This document shows positions 53,117 to 61,893 of a stretch of 64,000 nt of DNA, piece by piece; the stretch's first letter is position 1, and the number at the start of each line of letters is the position of its first letter. The DNA lies in contig NZ_CP025197.1 in the NCBI RefSeq assembly GCF_002844395.1, positions 2,790,001-2,854,000 of the forward strand, read 5' to 3'. The notes under the pieces are model-generated. The model was given only the letters and a program-made list of their open reading frames with translations. It searched no databases and was not told the origin of the DNA. The position numbers were made by a program, and so were the translations under genes. This DNA is from Acetivibrio saccincola (GTDB taxonomy: Bacteria > Bacillota > Clostridia > Acetivibrionales > Acetivibrionaceae).

Positions 53117-53707
53117 GTAGTGTCAAAAAAAGTTATGAAAACAGTGATTTGAGACTGCAAGAATGTTAACAAAAGTAAAATTGAATTTTGACGGTTGAAT
53201 AGGGTGGAGAAAGGAGGTAGAGAACTTTGGGTTTAGAGACACGGAGTTACTGAAATGGGCGGTACAGGGCAGCTTAACGCATAAGAAAAAAGCTTTATGT
53301 TTTTTGTATATGCTCTCAAGGTTTTTAGGCTACCTGATACTCTAAAATATAATCCTATGCCATGTCAAGTAATTCCAACCATCTGGCAGGTCTATTAGTA
53401 GTTCAGTAACGTCCGGGATATTTACCGGAACTCTGTAACCCAGAAATTTATGGGTATTAAGAAGTTATACCATGTAGTAAACAGTATTAGATTGTTCTGG
53501 CAGTTACCAAAGGCTCCAAATCCAATAGTTGACTTGTAGTAACGGTTTAAAGTGCAATTGAGTAGTTCAATTACCTGCTTAAGCAATCTGCGCTCTTCTA
53601 AAACAGGATCTTCGTTGATCAAACTTTTAGACTGGTAAGATAACAACTGGAGAAAAACAGTAAATAAGTATTTTAGGTCAGTATTCAATTATAATTTTTG
53701 ACACTAC
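53117..53707. mobile_element. 591-bp non-autonomous or decayed element with terminal inverted repeats
   Basis: GTAGTGTCAAAAAAAGTTAT at the left end (53117) and the complement of the right end (53691-53707, GTAGTGTCAAAAATTAT) form imperfect inverted repeats beginning with the same nine bases. No clear target duplication was seen. Inside are two unrecognised fragments: a minus-strand frame at 53422-53688 (ending TWYNFLIPINFWVTEFR) and a plus-strand frame at about 53200-53340 (GWRKEVENFGFRDTELLKWA). Neither gives a full transposase. TGTCAAAAA-type ends occur in several IS families. It lies only 25 bp before the next gene and may have displaced or supplied its promoter. Confidence 0.5.
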
Positions 53708-53732
53708 GAAAATATCAAAAGGAGGAAATTTT

Positions 53733-55804
53733 ATGAACAAACGCTTTAAAAAAGTATCTTTAAGTACTATTATGTTAATTGGATTTGCACTATCTGCTGT
53801 ACTAACTAATTTAACAGGTGTCAGGGCTAATGAAACAACTGTAACTTTTGAAGCAGAATCAAGCTATAACATCAATCAGGGAATGATAGTTAATCACAGC
53901 GGTTGTTCAGGAGGGCAATATGTAGGATTAGTAGGTAATGGTAATATACTTCAGTTTAACAACATTTATGTTGAGGCTGATGGACTGTATAATGTAACTG
54001 TACATTACTTTTCTGAAAATATGAGGTATGGATATTTGGAAGTTAACGGTAACACAGAAGCAGGTATAATTTTCCCAGGGCTTGGAAATTGGAATGATTT
54101 AGGGTCTAAAACTCTTCAAGTCAACTTGAAAGCTGGTAACAACACTTTGAAGTTCTACAATGATTTTGCGTACATGCCTGATTTTGACAGAATAACAGTG
54201 GAAGGGGCAATTGCACAAGCTGTAACTGGTTACGAGGCAGAAGCCACTGGAAATATCATTGATGGAATCGTTATAAACCAAAGCGATTGCTCAGGAGGCA
54301 AATATGTTGCTTTAAACGGTTTAGGTAACATACTTCAGTTTAATAATATTTATGCTCCTTCAACAGGTATTTATAACATAGCAATTTATTATTATTCCCT
54401 GAACGATAGCAACGGATATATTAGTGTTAATGGTGAAACAGGAACTGAAATAAATTTTAGAGGTATAGGTAACTGGGATGAGCAAGGTGTCAAATATACT
54501 ACTGTGTTTTTACAAGAAGGAAATAATTCAATAAGATTTTACAATGATTTTGCATATATGCCTCACTTTGACAGATTGTGCATTGTGGGAGAGGGGTATT
54601 TACTGAACAATCCTGGTCTTGAGGAATCAAACGGAATTAATCCTTACTCTTGGTCAATAGGAAATGATCATTCTAAAAGGTCAACTTTTCAATGGGAATC
54701 GGGATCTGGAATTAATAGTTCAAAATGTATTAGCATTATTGCAACTGCTCCAACCGATGCTTATTGGATGCAAACTGTAAGATTAGAACCTAAAAAAACT
54801 ACATATTTAAAGGATATATAAAAGGTGAGAATCTTATACCTGAGAACAGTAACGTAACTATAGGTGCAAACCTTTCTGTTGTTGGGGACTTTTGCTATTC
54901 AGGAAGCGGTGAACAAACTTTAGGTACTTTTGATTGGAAAGAATTTTCTGTTCATTTTCAAGCTCCTGCCTCAGGAGAAGTAACAGTGGCATGCAGATTA
55001 GGAAACTGGTGGAACCTAGTGTCAGGTAAGGTTATGTTTGATAATCTCACAATAGTTCCAGACAACAGCCTAACCAGAATAGAAGGAAATAACATATATT
55101 TAGACCTTGAAAGTACTGATTTAACATCTATATCAAATACAAATCTTAATAAGTGGATAAATCGGCTTGACAATGCTTATGAAGCTTATGAAGACTTAGT
55201 TGGTTTCACTCCTTATAACGGAGAAAAAATGGGTATACTTTCAACTCACTATTATCCAGGTGGATGGGCTGTAGCAGGCAATCCGATAAAATGGCATCAG
55301 ATATATGTAAGTCCTGAACTTGCAAACATTAATAATAATGATGATTGGTCTTTTGGTATATTGCATGAAATAAGTCATAACTTTGATATTGAAGGTTGGA
55401 ATTTTAATGATGAATTTTGGGCAAATACAAAAATGTATTTTATTGTAGAAGCTTTAAATGCAAAAGTCAAATCTAATTATATAGGAGCAGGATTAGCCGA
55501 ATATTATCGTAATGATTGCCAGGACAGTTATACAAAAACTATACTCCCAAGAACAGGCTTCCATCATGATGCTTTAACATACTGTTTTATAAGAATCAAG
55601 GATAGAATAGGTATAGAGCCTTTCAAAGCGACATTTAGACATTTTATAACTACTGGTGAGAATCCTCCAACAAAACTTGCGAAATTCAATCGTTTTCTTC
55701 AACTGCTGCAAGAAAACTATAACCCAGGAGGAAATGAAGTAGAATCAACTTTCCCTCCTGGTGAGCTAAATTATATATTAGAACCTTCATTCAGTAATAC
55801 TTAA
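53733..55804 (+). pseudogene. Secreted M60-type metallopeptidase with carbohydrate-binding modules, frameshifted
   Basis: A signal peptide (to about residue 32, ending VRA) is followed by two similar CBM6/35-like modules (about 35-145 and 150-262; each ends NDFAYMP-x-FDR), a third CBM4/9-like module (GLEESNGINPYSWSIGN to FDNLTIVPD), and a C-terminal M60/enhancin-like peptidase domain with the zinc motif HEISHNFD at 55364-55387 and an acidic NDEFWANTKMYFIVE after it. M60 peptidases cut mucin-type glycoproteins. One A appears to be missing in the run at 54809-54811, giving a stop at 54819-54821; adding it restores TYLKGYIKGENL and one frame of about 690 residues. No dockerin or sortase signal was seen. 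AAAGGAGG precedes the ATG. Confidence 0.82.
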
Positions 55805-55855
55805 TGAGTTGAAAAAGAACTAGATATACAAAAAATAGCTAGATTTTCTATCATA

Positions 55856-55883
55856 AAAGTCGCATCCAATTGGATGCGACTTT
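55856..55883 (+). terminator. Perfect palindromic terminator
   Basis: AAAGTCGCATCC (55856-55867), loop AATT, GGATGCGACTTT (55872-55883). It lies 52 bp past the metallopeptidase stop. The gap from 55884 to 56153 contains no supported gene, only a GC-rich stretch near 55900-55940 and the presumed promoter of the next operon. Confidence 0.8.
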
Positions 55884-56153
55884 AGCTTATGTATGCCCAG
55901 CATGTGCGCAATCTAACGGGTGTGAGCCCGGTAGTAAGAATGTTATAGTAAACATCAAGGTAAGCGTCAATTAGAATAGGACATCATACTTAAAATATAC
56001 TTCTTTCTGTCTTTCTTAACCATCATCATAAGCAGTCAATATTTTTATTGTGCATTCGTTATAAGTTTAAACCACCTATAATTTATATTTATATTTGTGA
56101 TATTATATATATATTGAAAAATGACTTTTAATTGTACAAAGGAGGTAAAAAAC

Positions 56154-56546
56154 ATGGAGAAATTAATTGTATCAACACATAAACAAACAGAAATGATTGA
56201 TATTACCGCCAAAATACAGCAGGTCGTTGAAAAAAGCGGTATAAAGTCTGGCATATGTACGGTGTTTGTACCCCATACCACTGCAGCTGTTACAATAAAT
56301 GAAAATGCAGACCCTGATGTTGTACATGATATTTTAATGGAAATAAACAAAATAGTCCCTTTCAATGACGGGTACCTTCACATGGAAGGAAACTCTGCCT
56401 CCCATATAAAATCAAGTCTGTTTGGCTTTTCAGAGCAGATAATTATTGAAAACGGAAGACTTGTCCTTGGAACATGGCAGGGCATATATTTCTGTGAATT
56501 TGACGGACCGCGCCAGAGACAGGTGTATGTCAAAATAACAGGGTGA
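56154..56546 (+). CDS. YjbQ family protein (secondary thiamine-phosphate synthase enzyme)
   Basis: The 130-residue protein has the UPF0047/YjbQ fold with FVPHTTAAVTINENADPDV, HMEGNSASHIKSSLFG and GTWQGIYFCEFDGPRQRQVY, including the conserved His and Glu residues. The start is ATG 56154-56156, just after AAAGGAGG; a short upstream extension overlaps that site. Members have weak thiamine-phosphate synthase activity, and the true role is uncertain. It is the first gene of the operon with the nucleosidase-like, lyase and dehydrogenase genes, with a 4-bp gap to the next. Confidence 0.93.
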   Translation: MEKLIVSTHKQTEMIDITAKIQQVVEKSGIKSGICTVFVPHTTAAVTINENADPDVVHDILMEINKIVPFNDGYLHMEGNSASHIKSSLFGFSEQIIIENGRLVLGTWQGIYFCEFDGPRQRQVYVKITG

Positions 56547-56550
56547 TGAT

Positions 56551-57381
56551 ATGGTCTTTATTGTGACGGCACTTAAAATAGAAGCAGAGCCTTTAATTGA
56601 ACATTTTAATTTAAAAAAAGATATGGACATACACCTTTTCCCGGTGTACAGAAATCCTGATATCACACTTATAATAAGCGGTGTGGGAAAAGTTAAAAGT
56701 GCCATGGCGGTAACATACCTTTTATCAACCCATCAAACCACTTTACAAGATGTATTGTTAAACATTGGCTTTTGCGGTACAAATAGCAGAAAATACAGTG
56801 TTGGAACCATGGTAGCAGTAAATAAAGTAACGGACATGGATACTAATATAGATTATTACCCTGATGTTTTTATTAAGGAAAACATTCCTTTTGCCGGTCT
56901 TTGCTGCTATTCAAGACCTGTGGCACAGGACATGGTACAGGAAGAAAAGGAAGTTTTTTGTGATATGGAGTCGGCGGGTATTATGGAAGCTTCCAAAAAA
57001 TTTTATTATGCCCATCAGGTAATACTTTTAAAAATTATATCCGACTATTTAAATCCTGAAAAGCTTGATAAATTTCAGCTAAAAAACTTTATAAAAAAAA
57101 GTATGCCGTTAATTGAAAAAATTATTCAAAATGCAGTATATTTAAATAACTCCTTTAAAGGAATGTGGTTAGATGAAAATGAAATAAGCTTAATAGATAC
57201 AGTTTCTCAAAATTTAAGATTTTCTAAAACAATGGAAAAAATGCTTTTTAAAAATGCTGTACAGGCTAAAGTCAAGGGTATCGATGTGTGTAAAACAATT
57301 TACCCTTTTTTAGAAACAAAAGTTAATTCTAAATTAGAAGGGAAGAGAATTTTTGAAAAAATACAGCAACAACTTAAATAA
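56551..57381 (+). CDS. Nucleoside phosphorylase / MTA-SAH nucleosidase-like protein
   Basis: The 276-residue protein has the PNP/UDP phosphorylase fold in its first 190 residues: VTALKIEAEPLIEHF at the N-terminus, ISGVGKVKSAMAVTYL, LLNIGFCGTN, FCDMESAGIMEAS (substrate Glu) and KIISDYLNPEK with the catalytic Asp of the S-D motif. The C-terminal 80 residues are an unrecognised helical extension. The next gene encodes spore photoproduct lyase, a radical-SAM enzyme, and overlaps by 29 bp. A role on 5'-deoxyadenosine, methylthioadenosine or a DNA-repair nucleoside is inferred from this pairing. Confidence 0.78.
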   Translation: MVFIVTALKIEAEPLIEHFNLKKDMDIHLFPVYRNPDITLIISGVGKVKSAMAVTYLLSTHQTTLQDVLLNIGFCGTNSRKYSVGTMVAVNKVTDMDTNIDYYPDVFIKENIPFAGLCCYSRPVAQDMVQEEKEVFCDMESAGIMEASKKFYYAHQVILLKIISDYLNPEKLDKFQLKNFIKKSMPLIEKIIQNAVYLNNSFKGMWLDENEISLIDTVSQNLRFSKTMEKMLFKNAVQAKVKGIDVCKTIYPFLETKVNSKLEGKRIFEKIQQQLK

Positions 57382-58462
57382 TACCGGTATACAAAAACAT
57401 GCAGGTACCGAAAATTCAAATACACCAAACTTTGCTGCACCCAATCCGGCTGCACCTGATAAAAAAAAGAATATATTTAATGCAATATATGTGGAGGAAG
57501 CTGCACTTAAATATCCTGTTTCCCAATATGTCCTTCAAAAATACTCCCATCATACAATAATACCTATAAGGCACTACAAAGATGTATTCAACAGAACCAA
57601 CCAGCTGTTTTCCATTCAAAAACACAATCAATCTTTAATACTTGCAGTTAAGGACAAACCGTTTTTGTACAAAGGGCCGGAGGTATGCCAGGATTTTGGA
57701 CACCCTAATTTTTATTATACTTCCTTTTTGCTAAACTGTATTTTCAGCTGCGACTACTGCTACCTGCAGGGAATGTACCCATCTGCAAATATAGTGGCTT
57801 TTGTCAACACAGAAGATTTTAAAAATGAAATAGCCTCTAAAGCCATGCAAGAACCTCTTTTTCTGGCTGCGTCTTACGACACCGATTTAATTGGATTTCA
57901 TAATATAATCCCTTATATGGATTATTTTTACGATTTTTTTAAAGAGGAAAAAAATCTTATAGTTGAAATACGCACTAAAAGCGGAAACCAAAGCTTTTAT
58001 GAAAAGTATAAGCCTTTAGACAATTTAATAATTGCCTTTACCCTTTCACCAAAAGAAATAATAGAAAAGTACGAAAAAAACACCCCTCCTTTAGAGGCCA
58101 GAATTAAAGCAATTAATGCAGCCCTAAAAAAGGGATTTAAGGCGAGGATATGTTTAGACCCCATTTTTATCAGCACTGAAAACAATGAACTTGACAGTGC
58201 ATATAAAAACTTTTACCAATATGTTTTTTCCAATATTGATGCAGATAAAATAATTGACATTGGCTTTGGTTTTTTCAGAATATCCAAAGAATTTTACAAA
58301 AGAATTATAAAACAGCCGATATACCCCAACGTGTTTTTAGAGGATTTTTCCAAGACGGGAAGTGTAATAACTTACCCTGAAAAACTTCAGGCTGAAAAGA
58401 AATTAATGCATTTTGAAATACTAAAAAAATATATAAATGAAGAAAGGATTTTTGACCTATGA
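57353..58462 (+). CDS. splB: Spore photoproduct lyase, radical-SAM DNA repair enzyme
   Basis: This enzyme reverses the thymine dimer formed in spore DNA by UV. The 369-residue protein has the radical-SAM cluster motif in LNCIFSCDYCYLQGMYP (CxxxCxxC) and the family context KYSHHTIIPIRHYKDVFNR and KGPEVCQDFGHPNFYYTSFL. The start is TTG about 10 nt after AAGGG. An N-terminal tail of about 40 residues rich in Asn, Pro and Ala is unusual. The site that likely aligns with the catalytic H-donor Cys of Bacillus and Geobacillus enzymes reads AASYDTD here, with Ser. Overlap with the nucleosidase-like gene (29 bp) and the dehydrogenase (4 bp) shows one operon. Confidence 0.92.
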   Translation: MKKYSNNLNNTGIQKHAGTENSNTPNFAAPNPAAPDKKKNIFNAIYVEEAALKYPVSQYVLQKYSHHTIIPIRHYKDVFNRTNQLFSIQKHNQSLILAVKDKPFLYKGPEVCQDFGHPNFYYTSFLLNCIFSCDYCYLQGMYPSANIVAFVNTEDFKNEIASKAMQEPLFLAASYDTDLIGFHNIIPYMDYFYDFFKEEKNLIVEIRTKSGNQSFYEKYKPLDNLIIAFTLSPKEIIEKYEKNTPPLEARIKAINAALKKGFKARICLDPIFISTENNELDSAYKNFYQYVFSNIDADKIIDIGFGFFRISKEFYKRIIKQPIYPNVFLEDFSKTGSVITYPEKLQAEKKLMHFEILKKYINEERIFDL

Positions 58463-59160
58463 AAACTGCAATTTTGACAGGTTCTTCAAAAGGAATAGGT
58501 AAAGCTTTATTAAAAAGGCTTCTTTCCCTTGATTATAAAGTATACGGGCTTTCAAGGACACCTCAGAGCCCTATGGAAAACTTTATTCCTGTGGAATGTG
58601 ATTTATTAGATACCGATAAACTTATAGAAACAATTAAATCCATAGAAAAAAAAGAACCCAATATACATCTTTTGGTCAACAATGCGGGAGTAGGATTTTT
58701 CGGACCCCATGAAGAAATAAACGTTAAAAACATTCAAACAATGCTACGTACAAATTTAGAAGTTCCAATAATCCTCACCCATCTTCTTTTAAGAACCCTA
58801 AAGAAAAACAAAGGGATGATTATTTCCATTTCCTCTGTAACGGCAAAAAAGGTAAGCACCCACGGCTGTGCTTACAGTGCCTCTAAAGCCGGACTTACGC
58901 ATTTTTATACAAGCCTTTTTGAAGAAGTACGGAAAACCGGTGTAAAAATTACAACAATACACCCAGACATGACTAAAAGCAATTTTTATGATAATTCAAA
59001 TTTCATATACGATGAAGATGATGACGACTCTGTACTGTTAGAAGAACAAATAGCAGACACTTTAGAGTACGCCCTTACAGCTTCAAAAAACTTAGTTGTA
59101 AATGACATTACATTAAGACCTCAAAAAAACAAAATTAAGAGAAAAGAACCAAAAAAATAA
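58459..59160 (+). CDS. Short-chain dehydrogenase/reductase
   Basis: The 233-residue protein has the SDR motifs TGSSKGIGKALLKRL (TGxxxGxG), LVNNAGVGFFG (NNAG) and the catalytic Ser with YSASK (in GCAYSASKAGLTHFY), then HPDMTKSNFY. The C-terminal tail is Lys-rich. The substrate is unknown. The start overlaps the spore photoproduct lyase stop by 4 bp (ATGA), so it is translated together with the repair enzyme, and the operon ends at the terminator 59159-59200. Confidence 0.9.
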   Translation: MKTAILTGSSKGIGKALLKRLLSLDYKVYGLSRTPQSPMENFIPVECDLLDTDKLIETIKSIEKKEPNIHLLVNNAGVGFFGPHEEINVKNIQTMLRTNLEVPIILTHLLLRTLKKNKGMIISISSVTAKKVSTHGCAYSASKAGLTHFYTSLFEEVRKTGVKITTIHPDMTKSNFYDNSNFIYDEDDDDSVLLEEQIADTLEYALTASKNLVVNDITLRPQKNKIKRKEPKK

Positions 59161-59200
59161 GCCTTTCTCCTATTTAAAGTTGAAAGGCTTGTTTTTTATT
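59159..59200 (+). terminator. Intrinsic terminator of the lyase operon
   Basis: AAGCCTTTC (59159-59167) pairs with GAAAGGCTT (59182-59190), followed by GTTTTTTATTT. The stop codon of the dehydrogenase overlaps the stem. Confidence 0.88.
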
Positions 59201-60375
59201 TAAATTCTGTCCATGTATTTCACTATTTCTGCTTCTTCCATCCATCTGTCTATTTCTTTTTCAACAAACTCATTTTTCTTTTCCCTATCTAAACGTTCTT
59301 TTATTTCATCTCTTTTTTCTTCTAAAGTATATACTTTCTCTTCACTTTTTTCATATGCCTTTATTATATGGTAACCATACACAGTGGGCACAAGGTCTGA
59401 AATTTCACCCTCTTCAAGTTTCAGTGAAGCTTCTTTAAACGGAAGCTCAAAATTAGACATTTCATCAACAAGATAACCGTCTTTATACTCTTCTGATTCC
59501 ATACCGGGGTCTTCACCATACTCATCTATTAAAGCTTCAAAATCTTCACCGTTTTTGGCCTTTTCCAATACTTCCTCTGCCTTCGGTTTAATTTCAGCAA
59601 GTTTTTCTTCAAGAAAACTTTCAGCCTCATCAAATTTTCCACCGGTATATAAATTAAAATACTCTCCTGTATCTTCGTCTGCTATTTTTATTAATATGTG
59701 TTTAACTCTGGTTTGAGCAGGCTTAATTAAATCAATTGCCCCGTTTCCATCTGTTTTGCTTATTTCCAGTTCTTTATCATAAAAACTTTTTATCTCTTCT
59801 TCCGAAGCCTCTACAACCTTTGTTAAATCTTCAAAATAATTGTTCGCCATAATTTCTTCTGCCATATTCTTTATATAATCTTCTTTTGTCATATTCATAA
59901 GTTCAAGTTCTCCTGCAACATATTCTTCAGCTTCTTTTTTGTAATCCTTTTCTTCTGCGCCTTCGTCCCCTCCAAACTGTGCCTGAAGCTGCATCTGCAA
60001 ACCAATCATTTCGATCATACTGTTAAAACTGTCTTCAGCTTCCTTCATAATTTCATCTGTTATTTCATAGCCATCTGCTTCCATTTTTTGCTGCATAACT
60101 TTTCTTGTTATCAAATCTTCAAGTATTTGTTCTTTAATTTCTTTCATATAAGCCAATTCTTCTTCATCTTCTGTTTCAGGGTCAATTTCTTTAGATATTA
60201 ATGTATAGTTATATATGTCATAAAACTCATTATAAAGAATATCTTCCCCGTTAACCTGTGCTATTACTACATTATCACCCTGCTTAATTTCTTGCTTTCC
60301 CCCGCAGCCTCCTAGTACTAAACTAAAAAATAAAGCTAAAACTGTAATCAATAATAGTCTTTTTTTGCTTTTCAT
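59200..60375 (-). CDS. PrsA/SurA-type peptidyl-prolyl isomerase lipoprotein
   Basis: The 391-residue protein has a lipoprotein signal peptide with the lipobox LVLGGC (Cys at about 24), so it is anchored outside the membrane. A SurA-like N-terminal chaperone region follows (VAQVNGEDILYNEFYDIYNY and long acidic helices), then a parvulin rotamase domain near the C-terminus (RVKHILIKIADEDTG, ALIDEYGEDPGMESEEYKDG, VPTVYGYHIIKAYEK). It folds secreted proteins. I start at ATG 60373-60375, 9 nt after AAAGG; an ATG three codons upstream touches that site. Confidence 0.92.
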   Translation of the reverse strand: MKSKKRLLLITVLALFFSLVLGGCGGKQEIKQGDNVVIAQVNGEDILYNEFYDIYNYTLISKEIDPETEDEEELAYMKEIKEQILEDLITRKVMQQKMEADGYEITDEIMKEAEDSFNSMIEMIGLQMQLQAQFGGDEGAEEKDYKKEAEEYVAGELELMNMTKEDYIKNMAEEIMANNYFEDLTKVVEASEEEIKSFYDKELEISKTDGNGAIDLIKPAQTRVKHILIKIADEDTGEYFNLYTGGKFDEAESFLEEKLAEIKPKAEEVLEKAKNGEDFEALIDEYGEDPGMESEEYKDGYLVDEMSNFELPFKEASLKLEEGEISDLVPTVYGYHIIKAYEKSEEKVYTLEEKRDEIKERLDREKKNEFVEKEIDRWMEEAEIVKYMDRI

Positions 60376-60495
60376 CAAATTCATCCTTTCAATTTTTTTA
60401 CCACCCTAAACAATTTAATTTCAAAATAAACTTTAATATAAAGAGTGCAAAAACAGTATATCACAACATATTAAAAGCTGCAATTACAGATTTTT

Positions 60496-61878
60496 TTAAT
60501 TTGACTTATTAATTATTTTAACACTTTCAATTGTACTGTATCTGACTTCATCCACCTGGGTTTCTTCTGGCATCTTACCTCCATATTTTACACTTTCATA
60601 AACTGACGTTATTTCCCCAAAAGGTCTATTTAGCCGGGGAATTTTTTCAGCCCTTTTATAAATTTCCCCTGTGGTATATGACTTTTTTATATCCATTCCC
60701 TTAAAGCTCATGTATCTTAAAATAAAACCATATAAATATTTAATTTTTTCTTTAGGGTCTTGAATTTTTTCCAAATCTTTTAACATCTTATTTATGCTTA
60801 GGATTTTTTTCTTTTCTTTGCTCTTTTTTGAAACATCAGAGGGCAAAACCCTCTCAATACTGTCTGTGTAGTAGGAAGTTTTCTCTTCTCTGTATTCAGT
60901 TTTATCAAACAAATTTATAAGTTTTTGATAAATGCTTTTTAAAAAATTCTTTAAAAACGGAATAAGTTCACCAATAATAAATACAGTAATTATTTTGTAA
61001 ATGATAAAAGTAAGTATTAAAAACAGTGCTATATTAAATATTGTATCTACAAATATGTTTTTGCCGCTGCCCTCAATAATACCATAGTCTTCTTCAGAAG
61101 GGCCGGGAAAATGCATTTCCCCTGTATCAAATAAGTTGTGAATTTTTACCATTATTTTGCTTAAAAACCCCCACAGTGTTTTAATTATTAACGCCAATAT
61201 ATTTCCCAAACCCCTTAAACCCATTACTAATACATCCCTAAAACAGTAAAATACCAATACCATCAGGAAAAACACCACTGTTTTTCTCACATTATAACTT
61301 CTCATTTTAGCAGGTATTCCGGAAGCTTTGTCAAATCTTTTGGAAAAAATGCCGTCTAAATTGCTTTGATTTTTTATAATAAGAAGAAATAAGGTATATA
61401 TAAATGTTATAATATAAAATTGGGTTTTAAGGTGTTTAACATCATTAAGGTATGTGGAAAAAGTCAAGGCCAAAAGAACCATTACTATACCGATATATAT
61501 TTTTACTCCGCTTACTAAATAATGATATTTTTTAAAATATGCCCTTACCGTAAAAAAGCAAAGTATAAGCGCTGTAAATGTACCAAATATCATATGGAAA
61601 GCCCCATAGTGAAAATAATACATTAGGGATACTAATATGGGAATTACCAAAAACAAATGTGCAAGTATTGCATTTTTTTTAGTGTTGTTTTTTCTCATTA
61701 TAAAATTTACCGCTGCAAATGTGCCATAAATAACAGCTAAATAAAAAAATGCATCCAAAAGCCCTCCGGTTTTTTTAAATAAAAAAAACCTCATAATGCT
61801 GGTTATAGGATAAACACATAGAAACATGGCTGTTATTGAAATAATTTTAAGTATGGTTTCCCTTATTTTTATATCCAT
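60496..61878 (-). CDS. Multi-pass membrane protein with DUF4129-like C-terminus
   Basis: The 460-residue protein has about six membrane segments in the first 190 residues, two to three more at about 200-320, and a cytoplasmic C-terminal domain (residues 360-460; KIKYLYGFILRYMSFKGMDI and GEIYKRAEKIPRL) like DUF4129 domains. It is the third gene of the MoxR-DUF58 operon, 15 bp behind the DUF58 gene. Such operons are linked to envelope or protein-complex assembly. The ribosome site AAAGGAAA precedes the ATG. The transglutaminase gene often found here is not present within the window. Confidence 0.75.
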   Translation of the reverse strand: MDIKIRETILKIISITAMFLCVYPITSIMRFFLFKKTGGLLDAFFYLAVIYGTFAAVNFIMRKNNTKKNAILAHLFLVIPILVSLMYYFHYGAFHMIFGTFTALILCFFTVRAYFKKYHYLVSGVKIYIGIVMVLLALTFSTYLNDVKHLKTQFYIITFIYTLFLLIIKNQSNLDGIFSKRFDKASGIPAKMRSYNVRKTVVFFLMVLVFYCFRDVLVMGLRGLGNILALIIKTLWGFLSKIMVKIHNLFDTGEMHFPGPSEEDYGIIEGSGKNIFVDTIFNIALFLILTFIIYKIITVFIIGELIPFLKNFLKSIYQKLINLFDKTEYREEKTSYYTDSIERVLPSDVSKKSKEKKKILSINKMLKDLEKIQDPKEKIKYLYGFILRYMSFKGMDIKKSYTTGEIYKRAEKIPRLNRPFGEITSVYESVKYGGKMPEETQVDEVRYSTIESVKIINKSN

Positions 61879-61893
61879 AATGCATTTTCCTTT

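Noticed and set aside
55900-55960. GTGCGCAATC-type stretch resembling the 5' end of a group II intron
   Set aside because: Only the first six bases fit the GUGYG start. No domain V hairpin or reverse transcriptase frame is nearby.
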